Shown: piece by piece, positions 1 through 9,589 of the stretch
How positions within the stretch are numbered: the first letter of the stretch is position 1
How the letters are laid out: every line of letters begins with the position of its first letter
Source of the DNA: Prostheceraeus crozeri
Lineage: Eukaryota; Platyhelminthes; Polycladida; Euryleptidae
Length of the DNA: 64,000 nucleotides
NCBI GenBank assembly: GCA_907163375.1
Contig: CAJQUW010006799.1
Span: 37,011-101,010 of the forward strand
Direction of reading: 5' to 3'
Notes under the pieces: generated by a model
The model's input: only the letters and a program-made list of their open reading frames with translations
What the model was told of the DNA's origin: nothing
The model's database searches: none
Made by a program: the position numbers and the translations under genes

Positions 1-101
1 GTTTCTCCAAAATTAATATATGCTAATTAACATTCAATTGAATGTTCAATAAACAATAAATTTGCACATATTCTTGCACGATTTATTAATTTGCATTACA
101 G

Positions 102-166
102 ACTAAGCGCACGAGACAATAAGCCACTTGCTCTCGCAACTATTGGATTCTTGTTCGGAATTCTGG
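102..166 (+). CDS. OATP/SLCO-type transporter, internal exon (second to last)
   Basis: This 65-nt exon lies between a TTGCATTACAG acceptor and a GTAAGC donor. It encodes 21 whole codons, LSARDNKPLALATIGFLFGI plus L, and ends in phase 1. Joined to the exon at 2634 it reads ...FGILG-MILPPLSGMLIDTTC. This matches the region of organic anion transporting polypeptides where a 'K.LALG' segment leads into the last membrane helices and an 'IDTTC' motif. OATPs are plasma-membrane 12-helix carriers that exchange organic anions. Earlier exons must lie left of the window. The assignment depends on both exons together; this exon alone would be too short. Confidence 0.7.
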
Positions 167-1033
167 GTAAGCATGCGAAGCTCTTATTTCATTTTTTGTC
201 TAGGTAAGCTCTTTTTTTCATATTCTACTTATTCTTTAATTTCTGTCTATTCTGTCTATTCAAGTTTCTATTGATAATTCTTTGAGATACCGACAATATT
301 AGCTAAATTAGGATGTGAAATAGTACTAGGAATGAATAGAATAACTGTGGGACTTAGGAAATAGTCTTAACATTTACGATCAAACACACAAGATCGATAA
401 CGGGTGCAAAAGTCCTCATCGCAAATCAAATGTAATCAGCGATATTTGAAGACATAGAAAAGGCTACACATACGCACACGCAGATGAACATGTCACTTCC
501 TTATAAATTTTGGTAATCGTCTGTTGCAGAGTTATCGGTATATTAAAGCAACAAAAATTGCAATCGTATCTCTTCAGAGTTACTATTCACTTGATAATTA
601 AAATCTTGTTGAATTGAAGGGACTTTTTCATATACGTTGGATTGTTAAATATCCTTGATATCTTACCACAAATTTTTTGATTATATACTAAACCACATGA
701 AGAAATCACAGTGATAATCATTCCGTTTCAAAGGTAATGAGAGAGCGGAGAGAGCATATCGTTTGCCTAGAAATCAAGCAAAGGAACCTATTGCGTTCGA
801 GGGCTCCTATCGGTGCAACAATGTTGCGGAAACACTGAGCATTCATACACTCGTGCATGTAAAGTAAATGAAAAACTCATTTACTTTACATAACGATATA
901 ACTTATCTCAATGCCAAAGATAATCATTTTCAGATAATTCAAAGCAAAGTTCCAATTCAGGCTCTTCTTCTTACAGCTGTTTTTGAATGATAACTAAAAT
1001 CATCAACGTGCAGAATATACTCGTAATACCGAA

Positions 1034-1800
1034 GTGCTTTTCCAGGAGCATCTATGTATGTTACCGCCTCCTACGCCGACTGACGCAAAGATCCTTAGTG
1101 AAATTTCTTCATGCGTTTCTGTCCTGAGCTCGTCTATCGATGTTCTCCCAACACTCTGCAGCTTCCTTCTTCATCGTCTGCAGCCAAGTGGGCTTAGGTC
1201 GATCTCTTTTCCTTGGTTTCCACTTATATGTTGTCCGTAGTATGCTGTGTGACTCCCGTCTGAAGGTGTGTCCGAGCCATCGCCATCTCCAGTTCATTAG
1301 CACTTCATCCAACCATGGCACTTTCTTTGTTTCATGGATATTAACATTTGTTACTTTGTCCTGCCATTTCACTCCCAGGATCCTCCGTAAGGCTTTATTC
1401 TCGAACACATTGAAACGTCGGGGAATGGTCTCATTGTCGTACCAACTTTCACAGCCATTTGTTAGTACAGGTCACACGTCTTGTACAGACACTTTTGTAT
1501 TGATCATCAATCTGCGTGACCGCATACTTTTCCTAACATACCCATAACTTGATTTGCTTTCATGAGGCAGGCCGAAAGTTTCTGAGCAACAGAGCCAAGA
1601 TACTTAAATGTGTCGAACTCCTTGATGTGTTTATCATTCAAATTCACATGTCCGTTACATGCTTTTTCAATTCGCATTACTTTCGTCTTCCTGAGGTTGA
1701 TCTTCAGTCCAATACTCTTTCCATCTGTACTTTCCAATACTCCTTTCGTTATGTATAGCTTACAAAAATATTTTTTAAAGCGTTTCTTCATGCGCTTCAC
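1034..1800 (-). mobile_element. Degenerate non-LTR retrotransposon (RTE/L2-like) RT C-terminus inside the transporter intron
   Basis: On the minus strand two open pieces (1507-1800 and 1109-1408) read as the C-terminal half of a LINE reverse transcriptase. The first has 'LKINLRKTKVM' followed by 'FKYLGS'. The second has 'FENKALRRILGVKWQDKVTN' followed by 'WRWRWLGHTFRRE' and 'KRDRPKPTW', the usual post-RT region of RTE/L2-type elements. About 100 bases of frameshifted sequence separate them, corresponding to the normally conserved 'YGCESW' segment. The 5' part and the endonuclease are absent. It is a dead 5'-truncated copy, antisense to the host gene. The rest of the intron (167-1030 and 1810-2633) shows nothing I recognise. 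Confidence 0.75.
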
Positions 1801-2633
1801 TTACTGATTCCGAAATATTGCACAACCGGTTGGATACACATCGGTAGTGAACGATGCACTCTGATTGCCTATAGGCAAAGTTGCACTTTTATTCTCAAGA
1901 TGAATTAATCCTTGTAATTAACTCTCCCGTTAATAAAAATCCTTAACGTTATATGCTACTTTCATCGATAAAAACAATATGTAGCGCAATGTCTTTCTAA
2001 ATTAAAGTTCAATGCTTCTACATCTCGAAATCATTTCAAGTAATCCTCATCTAATTATGTTTTGCTATCGACTCTATTCTACATCCATCCTTTGTGGAAC
2101 TACTCTCATTCAATTGATCAGACTGCACAACTTGCAATTCGATTAACTTTGACAATAGAAGGTGAATTGCACTCAAATGCACAGAATCCTGATTTCATAG
2201 ATATGAATATGAATACACACAGAAGCAGACATATCGTTTTCAGATTTGTGATCTTTTGTCATTCATCCACAGGATATCATTTTCTAAATTGACGGCCAAC
2301 TTTGTGTATATAGCGTTGCAAGCATGATTTATGACATCTTACTTAAAAATAAATGAATTGCTTGCGACACCAATATAAAAATCAAAAAATCATGCTCTCA
2401 TTTTTGATATTATTTATGTATTGATCATTAAATTTGTGGAATTTTGACCAACGCGTGTATCACACATATGCACTCCACTGATAAATCTGACCAGCAAGCA
2501 ACTTTCTGTTGATATTTTCCTTATCACGTTGGCGGTCTGCAATTTACATTGCACTTCCCGTCACAAGTAGAGAAATAACATTGTTCACACAGTTCATGAC
2601 AAAGATCTAACATTTTATGTTATGCATTTTCAG

Positions 2634-2959
2634 GAATGATTCTGCCTCCTTTGAGTGGTATGTTGATAGATACCACTTGCAAACTGCATTTTCCTTCGTC
2701 AAATGGCAAGAGCTTTTGTCTACTTTATGACACTCAAAAACTTGGTTATCTTCTGCATGGGATTGGTGCCGTTGCAATGATTCCAGCTTGTATTTGCTAC
2801 TTCATATCGTGGCATTGTACAAAAGATGATACACCTCCTCCACCACCGAAGAAGATATTGGGTAGGAAAAAGCGTGAAAATCCTCCGACTTTGGCTACAA
2901 CACTAGATGAAGCCGCACAATTTAGAGGTTCTACGACTGTCTTGAATACTATAACATAA
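2634..2959 (+). CDS. OATP/SLCO-type transporter, terminal exon
   Basis: The exon begins after the acceptor TTATGCATTTTCAG and completes the glycine codon split with the exon ending at 166. It encodes 108 residues. 'LPPLSGMLIDTTC' precedes a short cysteine-containing extracellular loop ending in 'CLLYDTQ', which corresponds to the OATP 'C.LYD' motif. One membrane helix (about GYLLHGIGAVAMIPACICYF) then leads into a short basic cytoplasmic tail with a run of five prolines and 'GRKKRE'. Loop and helix order fit the C-terminus of SLCO carriers. The loop is shorter than in the vertebrate proteins I know. A possible poly(A) signal AATAAA lies at 3155-3160. Confidence 0.75.
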
Positions 2960-3351
2960 TTATTTCAATGCATATATTTAAAGAAGATAGAAGCATTGAC
3001 ATAATTATGCAGCTTTCTATGTATTTCATGAATACATATTTTTCAAACCATTTTTTCATTAACTTGCTGCGTTTTTGCTTCATTTTAACGTTTCAAACAT
3101 ATAGCAAATTTTGAAAATGAATAAGAATCGCACAAATCAAAATGCTTCAAAGTAAATAAACAACAGAAAAAGCATCAATCAGTAAAAGTCTGATCACCAC
3201 GATTCCTTGAATATTAATTACAGATTTAAAACCTTTTATTGTTGTGTGTCGACAAAATTTTTGTTTATCAAAGTTTTGTCGATAAAATACACCTGTTCGA
3301 TCGACAAAAGACATCTGTACCACTAATGATCCAGTCAACCTGCTGAATCAT

Positions 3352-3369
3352 CCTGATGCCGGCATCAGG
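3352..3369. repeat. Perfect 18-bp palindrome
   Basis: CCTGATGCCGGCATCAGG is a perfect inverted repeat with no spacer. It lies just upstream of the LINE endonuclease remnant at 3430. I see no partner copy in the window and no known factor site, so its role is unknown. Confidence 0.6.
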
Positions 3370-3903
3370 CAGTCAACAGTCAATCCACCAACAACTCAGC
3401 TGAGGCTGATAACTTCATTAACTTTGGACTGGCTATCCGAATTCTTACAATCAACGTTGAATGTCTCACTTACGCGAAAAGACAAATACTGGCTTCAATC
3501 TGCGATTCACACAAAATCGACGTCCTCTGCCTTCAAGAAGCACAAATCGGAAAAGACATCACCTAAACATCACTAACTACGACCTCATCGCTCTCTCAGG
3601 ACATTAGAAACACGCTAGGGCAACATACGTTTACTGTTCCATTGCAGGCGTCGGAAAGATAGAAAATGGACTTTCAGCGACACCATTCGGGTTGGCAGTT
3701 ATCGTGTCACCAATGTTTACAAGTCTCCAGCTGCCCAATGGTCAACAGCTCCCCTACCTTCACATCAACATCCAGCAATCTATGTGGGCGATTTCAACAG
3801 CCACCATGCAACCTGGGGCTACGACTCCGAGGACGGGAATGGTGACTTGTTGCTGAACTGGGCTTCACAAACCAACCTTGGTCTCGTAATTGATCTCACG
3901 CAG

Positions 3904-3916
3904 CATTGCACCTTTC
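3904..3916. repeat. Target-site duplication of the Penelope-like insertion (second copy 5222-5234)
   Basis: CATTGCACCTTTC occurs exactly at 3904-3916 and 5222-5234. Joining the LINE at one copy reads LTQHCTFHSDRWNKYYN without interruption, so this 13-bp repeat is the target duplication of the intervening element. Confidence 0.85.
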
Positions 3917-3923
3917 TGTAGAT

Positions 3924-4092
3924 TAAAAAACAACACCAAGTTATGATCGAATATTTTCGCCGCTTCTATTCATGATCAACACCGGAATCAATCAGATAAA
4001 GCATTACAACACAGTTTGAACACAATCGTTGCATAGATCAATACACATTTACAAGACAACCTCCAAAGAAAATTCAACACAAGATATAATAC
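3924..4092 (+). repeat. Left pseudo-LTR of the Penelope-like element
   Basis: It runs from an A-rich start just before ACAACACCAAGTTAT to AACACAAGATATAATAC. It is the reverse complement of 5002-5184 with a few small indels. Penelope-like elements characteristically carry terminal repeats in direct or inverted orientation. Confidence 0.8.
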
Positions 4093-5001
4093 TGAAGGCT
4101 AAATATAAGTAAACACTGAATAAAGTAGATTCAAGGAAGAGCAAAATAATTACCATGGTAAAATTACATTTACAGCTGTCTCTTTCTGAGTACATAAGTC
4201 AGGTTGAGTACGTTTTATTAGAATGCCTTCATACACACTCAGGTGCACCTTACTTCTGCACCTTCGAAGGATCTGGGAGGCTTCGTTAGGACACAATCGT
4301 GATAGCACTCGGTGCCTTAAACTGACGGCGGGAATCTCCATTTAACAGTCAGCGTGGGACATGCTCAGCTATACGTTGAGACAGCCAGCGCTCAGTTCTA
4401 CCGATATACCGGCTACCGCAGGTACAATTGAATTCAAAGATAATTTTTGATTCGGCATCAAGAGCCGGACTGTCCTTCAAATTAAAGTGCCATTGAGGTC
4501 TCGTGATGGGCATCACTCGAAGCTGCACCGTTGCGCACACCGAGGCGACTTCGTGACGAAGCTTACGTGCAATCCGGTCGTGTAAAGTATCTCCTTTGAA
4601 GGGAATGCGTAAAAGGATAACCTTTTTCTGAGGCCCGAGCAGAGGATCAGCTTTGTTGCACTTGCAGTGTCGTTCAATGAATTCACACGGATATCCATTG
4701 CTGATCAGTAAAAGTTCATGCTCATCTGTTAAAGTGTTCGGTGAGCAAATCCTGCTTGCCCGTGTGAACAAAATCTTAATGAGCGCTACCTTGAGACAGA
4801 TAGGCACAAAACTCTTGAAGTGAGTTTATATCCCAGACCAAGTTGGCTTTCGGTATACAGACAAAGACGTACCACCAACATTACGCTTCACCTGCACATC
4901 AAGGAATGCAAGACAATTGTCCTTCTCCAACTCACATGGTAATTGTTTTGCTCTTCCTTGGATTTTATGTTATTCAGTGTTTACTTATACTTGGCCTTCC
5001 G

Positions 5002-5184
5002 TATTATATCTTGTGTTGAATGTTCTTTGGAGGTTGTCTTGTAAATGTGTATTGATGATTGTGTTAATCTATGCAACGATTGTGTTAACGATGTTCAAAC
5101 TGTGTTGTAATGCTTTATCTGATTCATTCATGAATAGAACCGGCAAAAATATTTGATCATGATGAATAACTTGGTGTTGTTTTT
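5002..5184 (-). repeat. Right pseudo-LTR of the Penelope-like element (inverted)
   Basis: It starts GTATTATATCTTGTGTTGAA and ends at GGTGTTGTTTTT, mirroring 3924-4092. It contains a roughly 13-bp stretch near GTGTTAATCTATG that the left copy lacks. Confidence 0.8.
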
Positions 5185-5971
5185 ATCAACAGAATTTCTA
5201 AGATCGACGGAGTATTTAGAACATTGCACCTTTCACTCCGACCGATGGAACAAGTACTACAACCCTGACATGTGTTGGGTTTCAGAAGAAAACGGAGAGC
5301 CACTTCCATAGGTCTGACTCGACAGGTTCCCAAAAAGCCAACATTGTCCAGTATTATTGCACGCTGGAGCACGGATACCACTCATAAAATCCCTGCCGAA
5401 ACCTAGATGGCCCCATGTGAAAAGCATAAATAAATATATATAATTATATATACATATATTCTCAACTGGAAAATATTTGAAGAACTACTCTACAGATCAT
5501 GTGTTTGTATCCCATATAGCATCCCTCTGTCCGAAGCATATGATCGCTTTTGTAAGGCAATTTTTTCGGCCGCAAAAAGAAGCATCCCGCGAGGCTTCAG
5601 GCCGCTATACACGTTTTGCTCGCCGCAGCTTGCAAAGTCCTCCTTGAAGAGTACAATCGATCCGAAGACGGAGATGTTGCCGACCACTTAATAGGGGCTC
5701 TGAACAACTCCCATGGAGCTCACTGGGAAGAAGCCACGTCAGACTTCGACCTCATACACTCAAGCCACAGAAGCTGGCACCTTATTCGCCAACTAACTAT
5801 AACAACGGGCAACACACCCCAGGCGAGCATGATTTGGTGAATTTGGATAAAGCTCCGCATATGCATAAACACTAAAGAACGATCAACAAACAATGGCGTG
5901 CTTACTACCGCAACACAGAGACCACTGATAACGAATCCACAGACATCACCACTGATGAACTATTAGTCCGG

Positions 5972-6689
5972 GAGCCAGCGTGAAGTTCTGCAGGTAACGA
6001 GGTAGTACTTTCACATAGCATAGTACACCTCTAACCTACTGCAAAACTTCGCGTCTGCCGGATCAGATCATTTGCTTTTCAGAAATAGAGAGGATAACAC
6101 AATCCTATGTATTTCCAGCGGTAAAATTGTGACATTTAAGGTGTTGACTCCATTTTTTCGAATTTTTGCTCATAAAAGTTACACAAATTGGTATTTTGTT
6201 GAACTGGTTATTAAAGAAATCATCTACAGATCATGATCTTTCAAATGAGCTATCATTCAGTGACAGAGGATGAAGTAAAGTGTGCAAACAGACACTTTTC
6301 GTTGGTGTAACTGCAAATTTTAACATGGAAATTTCAGGAAAATTGTTGATATACTTTAACGAAAAGTGTCTGTTTGTACACTTTACTTCATCCTCTGTCA
6401 CTGAATGATAACTCATTTGAAAGATCATGATCTGTAGATGATTTCTTTAATAACCAGTTCAACAAAATACCAATTTGTGTAACTTTTATGAGCAAAAATT
6501 CGAAAAAATGGAGTCAACACCTTAAATGTCACAATTTTACCGCTGGAAATACATAGGATTGTGTTATCCTCTCTATTTCTGAAAAGCAAATGATCTGATC
6601 CGGCAGACGCGAAGTTTTGCAGTAGGTTAGAGGTGTACTATGCTATGTGAAAGTACTACCTCGTTCCCTGCACAACTTCACGCTGGCTC
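5972..6689. mobile_element. Foldback (long-TIR) element, 718 bp, CCGG target duplication
   Basis: Two near-perfect inverted arms of about 335 bp (to about 6303 and from about 6358) surround a unique centre of about 54 bp. The outer ends are GAGCCAGCGTGAAGTT and its complement. CCGG is present at 5968-5971 and again at 6690-6693. Removing the element and one CCGG rebuilds the LINE frame as TDELLV-RTISKAIKEL. There is no transposase, so it is non-autonomous. The arms differ at only a few positions (for example CAGGTAACG against CAGGGAACG), suggesting a young insertion or arm homogenisation. Confidence 0.85.
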
Positions 6690-7230
6690 CCGGACAATAT
6701 CCAAAGCCATTAAAGAACTCAGATGTTGGAAAGCAGCAGGTTATGACAATATTTTCCCTGAATTTTATTTAAGAATCTCGGCCTCGCAGCAGTCACGTAG
6801 CTCTCTCGATTTTTAACACGCTGTGTCAACGAAATGAATATCCCGAAGCATGTTGGAAAGGCGAAAGTGCTTGTAATCCCCAAACCTGGAAAAGATGCCA
6901 CCTGTCCATCTAGCTACCGTCCTATCTCCCTACTGTCTGTCACCAGCAAACCTCTTGAAAGAATTATCCTCCATCGCATTAGCCCAATCGTCGAAGAGAC
7001 TCTATACGTCGCACAAGCTGGGTTCAGAAACCACATAAGCACTCAAGACCAGATTCTGGCCGTGACAACTTTCATTAACCATGGCTACAAAAAGAAACTA
7101 AAAGCTGTCGCTGTTTTCCTAGATTTAACGACGGTCTATAACACCATCTGGCAGAAACGACTTTTAGCGAAAATATCGAAAATCCTACCTAACTGGGTGG
7201 TTAGCATTATATCTACATTCGTGCTGTAGA

Positions 7231-7960
7231 TATCTCTGCCGAAACATTCCTACATATTTCTAAAACATATTCTACAAAACATTTTATAGGTTCCTCTGCC
7301 TTCTTATCATTCAAATATACATTTGCAGTTTCATGGTCGCGAATGAATGGTCATCACTTAGACATAAAGTTATCAAACAGTAAAAATTCCTGGTGTTGCA
7401 GGTCTGAATTTACTCACTCACACAATTTAACTCCCCTTAAATTTGTTTGGAAGATAGTTTATACTCTCTGGAACTGCGTCACTTCTTTGTGCTCGGTTTG
7501 AGAATGTGCAAAATCCGTCTATCTCCGCTTTACAATACAACGCATGGAAAGCAGGGCTACAAGCAAGCTGTTGTCATAGAAGAGATTTTATCCGAGTATA
7601 TTTAGCAAAACTCCATGCAATTCAGTCCGGTTGCGACTAGCCATTCACAAGCAAACAAACTTATTAGCTGAAATGTCAATTTTGTTTTCTTTTGGACCAT
7701 ATGTCATCTATCTATTGTCTCTTTGGAGCAATAAATCAATGCTGTATAAAAAAGCAAACCACAATAAGTTTCCATTCATCATTAAAACTGTGAAACTAGA
7801 TATTGTCAAACACGTTCACATAATGATGGCTCTTAGCCTTTTTCGTGTCTTATCGTTGTTTATTATTGATGAGGTAGGACAATGCGCCAATGAGAGTGAA
7901 TCCATTTCTTTAATTGTTCAGCTCACGTTCCGCTCATAACATCGCAAAGGTGAAAGTATT
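7231..7960. other. Spacer upstream of the first kinase-like gene
   Basis: No gene is recognisable here. A 102-codon open frame at 7631-7939 is hydrophobic and AT-rich with no family features, and I do not call it. A CCAAT pentamer occurs near 7890. Confidence 0.5.
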
Positions 7961-7964
7961 TGTG

Positions 7965-7970
7965 TATAAA
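7965..7970 (+). promoter_or_regulatory. TATA-like element of the first kinase-like gene
   Basis: TATAAA sits 43 bp before the ATG at 8013. The surrounding block (TGTATAAATTGAG..., then TGCTGTTGATG) resembles the block upstream of the second paralogue (TACATAAAATGAG..., then TGCTGATGATG). This is the only upstream similarity I could align, so it is a candidate core promoter. An intron acceptor at ACTGTAG just before the ATG cannot be excluded. Confidence 0.4.
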
Positions 7971-8012
7971 TTGAGTATACTGCTGTTGATGGAGAGGATG
8001 ATACTGTAGATA

Positions 8013-9170
8013 ATGTCGTCCTCTGCACTCTCGTACGAGACATTTCTCGTTCGTCGATCCCACTTATCAAAATCTGCTGTATGGGCTTCGTTTGACAAAG
8101 GCACTTCTATAATTAAGGTTTGTCTTATCAGAAAAGAGGATGCTTTGCGCAAATCGTCAGGAGATGAATTGGTTACAGCCCATTGCTATCTTTTTGAAAT
8201 CAATGACAGCATGTCTGCAATCAAATTAATTGAAGAAGAAGCACATATTCCGAAGAGCAACGCAATCTTTCACGGGACTGGCGTTGGATTCCTTGGTCTT
8301 CAAGAAACTTTCGAAAAAGTTCTTGGAGTAAAGACTGTTTTTGTGGATGAGTTTGAATCGCAAGCCATCGGATTTCGCTTCCTATTTCAAAGCAACAAAG
8401 AATGTGACGTTTCATACCCGCCACCAAGAAATGTAAAACCAAGGCTTTTTGATGGCGGCGCTTTCATGGGCCGTTACTATCCAGTCCTTCAAAGGCAAAT
8501 GACAAGAAATAATCATGAAGGGTTATTACCTGCGATGTTCATGCAGGCTGGTTCTGGGCTAGGAACAACTGAAATTGATAGCAACGGGAAAATATCACCG
8601 CTTGGTGCTCATTTTACTGCTGGAGTGACTTTCTTGGGTCTTGCACAATGTCTTCTTGGTACTAGAAATTATGATGAAATAATAGCTCTTGCTGAGCAAG
8701 GAGATCTCTCCAACACTAATTTCCAAATCAAAGACAATCTCCCAGAGGAGATAACTGCCTATGGAGATATGGATGGAGAAATGACGTATTATAACTTTGG
8801 TCGTTTAAGTCGAGAATGGAAAGAGAACAGAACCGTAAGGAAGGAAGACTTGGCATTGTGTTTAATAACAATGTTTGCTGAGATTCTGCACATTGAGGCT
8901 ATGCATGCTTCATACAAGAGTGGACTAACCAAAGTGTTTGTCACTGGCAACTGGATTCGTTCGGAGTTAGTGAGGCGAGTTATCTGTGAACAATTTGCCT
9001 TTAACTTTCCTGATATATTAGAGTATAAATTTGTCAGATGTGGATTTTTGGCAACATTGGGAGCGATGATGATGGAAACTGATGAACTAGGAAAAACATT
9101 CAAAGATGTTTCCGCGGTCGCTCCAGGCAACGAACCATCCTCCGTCGCTTGCTTTTGCAGTGTGCTCTAG
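8013..9170 (+). CDS. Pantothenate-kinase-like protein A (probable pseudoenzyme, intronless, C-terminal CaaX-type motif)
   Basis: The 385-residue frame follows the eukaryotic (type II) pantothenate kinase fold. A nucleotide-binding strand 'SFDKGTSIIKV' (26-36) is followed by a glycine loop 'HGTGVG' (87-92), 'VDEFE' (111-115), 'AGSG' (179-182), 'GVTFLGL' (204-210), 'VRKEDLA' (275-281), 'VFVTGNWIRSE' (308-318) and 'GFLATLGA' (344-351). In active enzymes the glycine loop leads into F-E-(E/K)-D-F, whose glutamate is catalytic. Here the run is L-Q-E-T-F, placing Gln97 at that position. The arginine before the 'GGGTFLGL' motif is also absent, so a coenzyme A synthesis role is doubtful. The protein ends CSVL, a possible prenylation box. 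The ATG is supported by the paralogue, whose N-terminus begins identically. Confidence 0.8.
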   Translation: MSSSALSYETFLVRRSHLSKSAVWASFDKGTSIIKVCLIRKEDALRKSSGDELVTAHCYLFEINDSMSAIKLIEEEAHIPKSNAIFHGTGVGFLGLQETFEKVLGVKTVFVDEFESQAIGFRFLFQSNKECDVSYPPPRNVKPRLFDGGAFMGRYYPVLQRQMTRNNHEGLLPAMFMQAGSGLGTTEIDSNGKISPLGAHFTAGVTFLGLAQCLLGTRNYDEIIALAEQGDLSNTNFQIKDNLPEEITAYGDMDGEMTYYNFGRLSREWKENRTVRKEDLALCLITMFAEILHIEAMHASYKSGLTKVFVTGNWIRSELVRRVICEQFAFNFPDILEYKFVRCGFLATLGAMMMETDELGKTFKDVSAVAPGNEPSSVACFCSVL

Positions 9171-9206
9171 CAGCTTGCATAATCATGATATTCATTACCA
9201 TTCATC

Positions 9207-9212
9207 AATAAA
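9207..9212 (+). terminator. Poly(A) signal of kinase-like gene A
   Basis: AATAAA lies 37 bp after the stop codon within TTCATCAATAAAAACTTG. The second paralogue has TTCATCAAATAGC in the corresponding place, so the context is shared but its signal is not canonical. Confidence 0.6.
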
Positions 9213-9221
9213 AACTTGAAA

Positions 9222-9584
9222 ACGTGCGCATCTTTGAGATCAATCTTTTCGAGTGCACATCTTTGAAATCAGATCACAAGGTGACGAGCATACTTGCACT
9301 ACTGAGGGATAATGGTGTACAGAGGTATAAAAGTGTAGGCCTACTTCATGTTGGTGATTGAAGCAGAATATTCCGATCTTCAGCAGTTTTTCTGTCAGTT
9401 TACCACGATTGACATTTCAATTCAATTGTTCTGCACTACAACAAAAAGGACACTTTTAATTTTTTTATTATTTTGATTTTGATTTTATCATGATTTAACT
9501 CGGCTAATTATTAGATTGCGTAGAACTTTGATGCTTCATAAACGAGTGCGCATCTTTAAAATCTCATTACAAAGTGATCACCCT
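9222..9584. repeat. Short direct repeats and an isolated TATA box downstream of kinase-like gene A
   Basis: A motif of the form CGAGTGCGCATCTTTGAAAT followed by a CACAAGGTGA-like tail occurs at about 9222-9240, 9250-9285 and 9541-9584. Between the copies, GGTATAAAAG (TATA at 9326-9333) is a strong TATA box by sequence. No gene with a recognisable product follows it. I do not know whether it is used. Confidence 0.4.
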
Positions 9585-9589
9585 TGTAC

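Larger units (their letters stand above)
3917..5221 (-). mobile_element. Penelope-like element (3' RT remnant, GIY-YIG endonuclease) with inverted terminal repeats
   Basis: The minus strand at 4349-4807 encodes the region upstream of and including a GIY-YIG domain: '...LLISNGYPCEFIERH...', 'FNCTCGSRYIGRTERWL', 'SQRIAEHVP'. The frame at 4150-4341 supplies the rest of that domain ('SLRHRVLS', 'LRRCRSKVHL', 'YEGILIKR', 'PDLCTQK'). This RT-plus-GIY-YIG order is diagnostic of Penelope-like retroelements. Inverted repeats of about 165-180 bp lie at 3924-4092 and 5002-5184. About 37 bp of non-repeat sequence (5185-5221) sits outside the right repeat, recalling the short extension seen next to Penelope pseudo-LTRs. 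Most of the RT is missing and the copy is dead. Confidence 0.85.
3430..7230 (+). mobile_element. Jockey-like LINE, inactive and carrying two nested insertions
   Basis: A non-LTR retrotransposon pol region can be followed on the plus strand in broken frames. The endonuclease starts near 3440 ('AKRQILASICDSHKIDVLC' then 'LQEA') and its end lies near 3780 ('YVGDFNSHHATWGYDSEDG'). 'HSDRWNKYYNPDMCWVSE' continues at 5234, and 'AAKRSIPRGFRPLYT' and 'LLEEYNRSEDGDVADHLIGA' follow at 5570-5710. The RT runs from 6696 ('KAAGYDNIFPEFY') through an open stretch at 6834-7229 ('SYRPISLLSVTSKPLERI', 'QAGFRNHISTQDQI', 'AVFLDLTTVYNTIW'). Stops (for example near 3570) and frameshifts kill it, and it ends before the YxDD motif. 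It is split by a Penelope-like element and by a foldback element. Removing each insertion and one target copy restores the local frame. Confidence 0.85.

Noticed and set aside
7631-7939. 102-codon open frame upstream of kinase-like gene A
   Set aside because: AT-rich, hydrophobic, no family motif, no splice context; openness alone is not enough.
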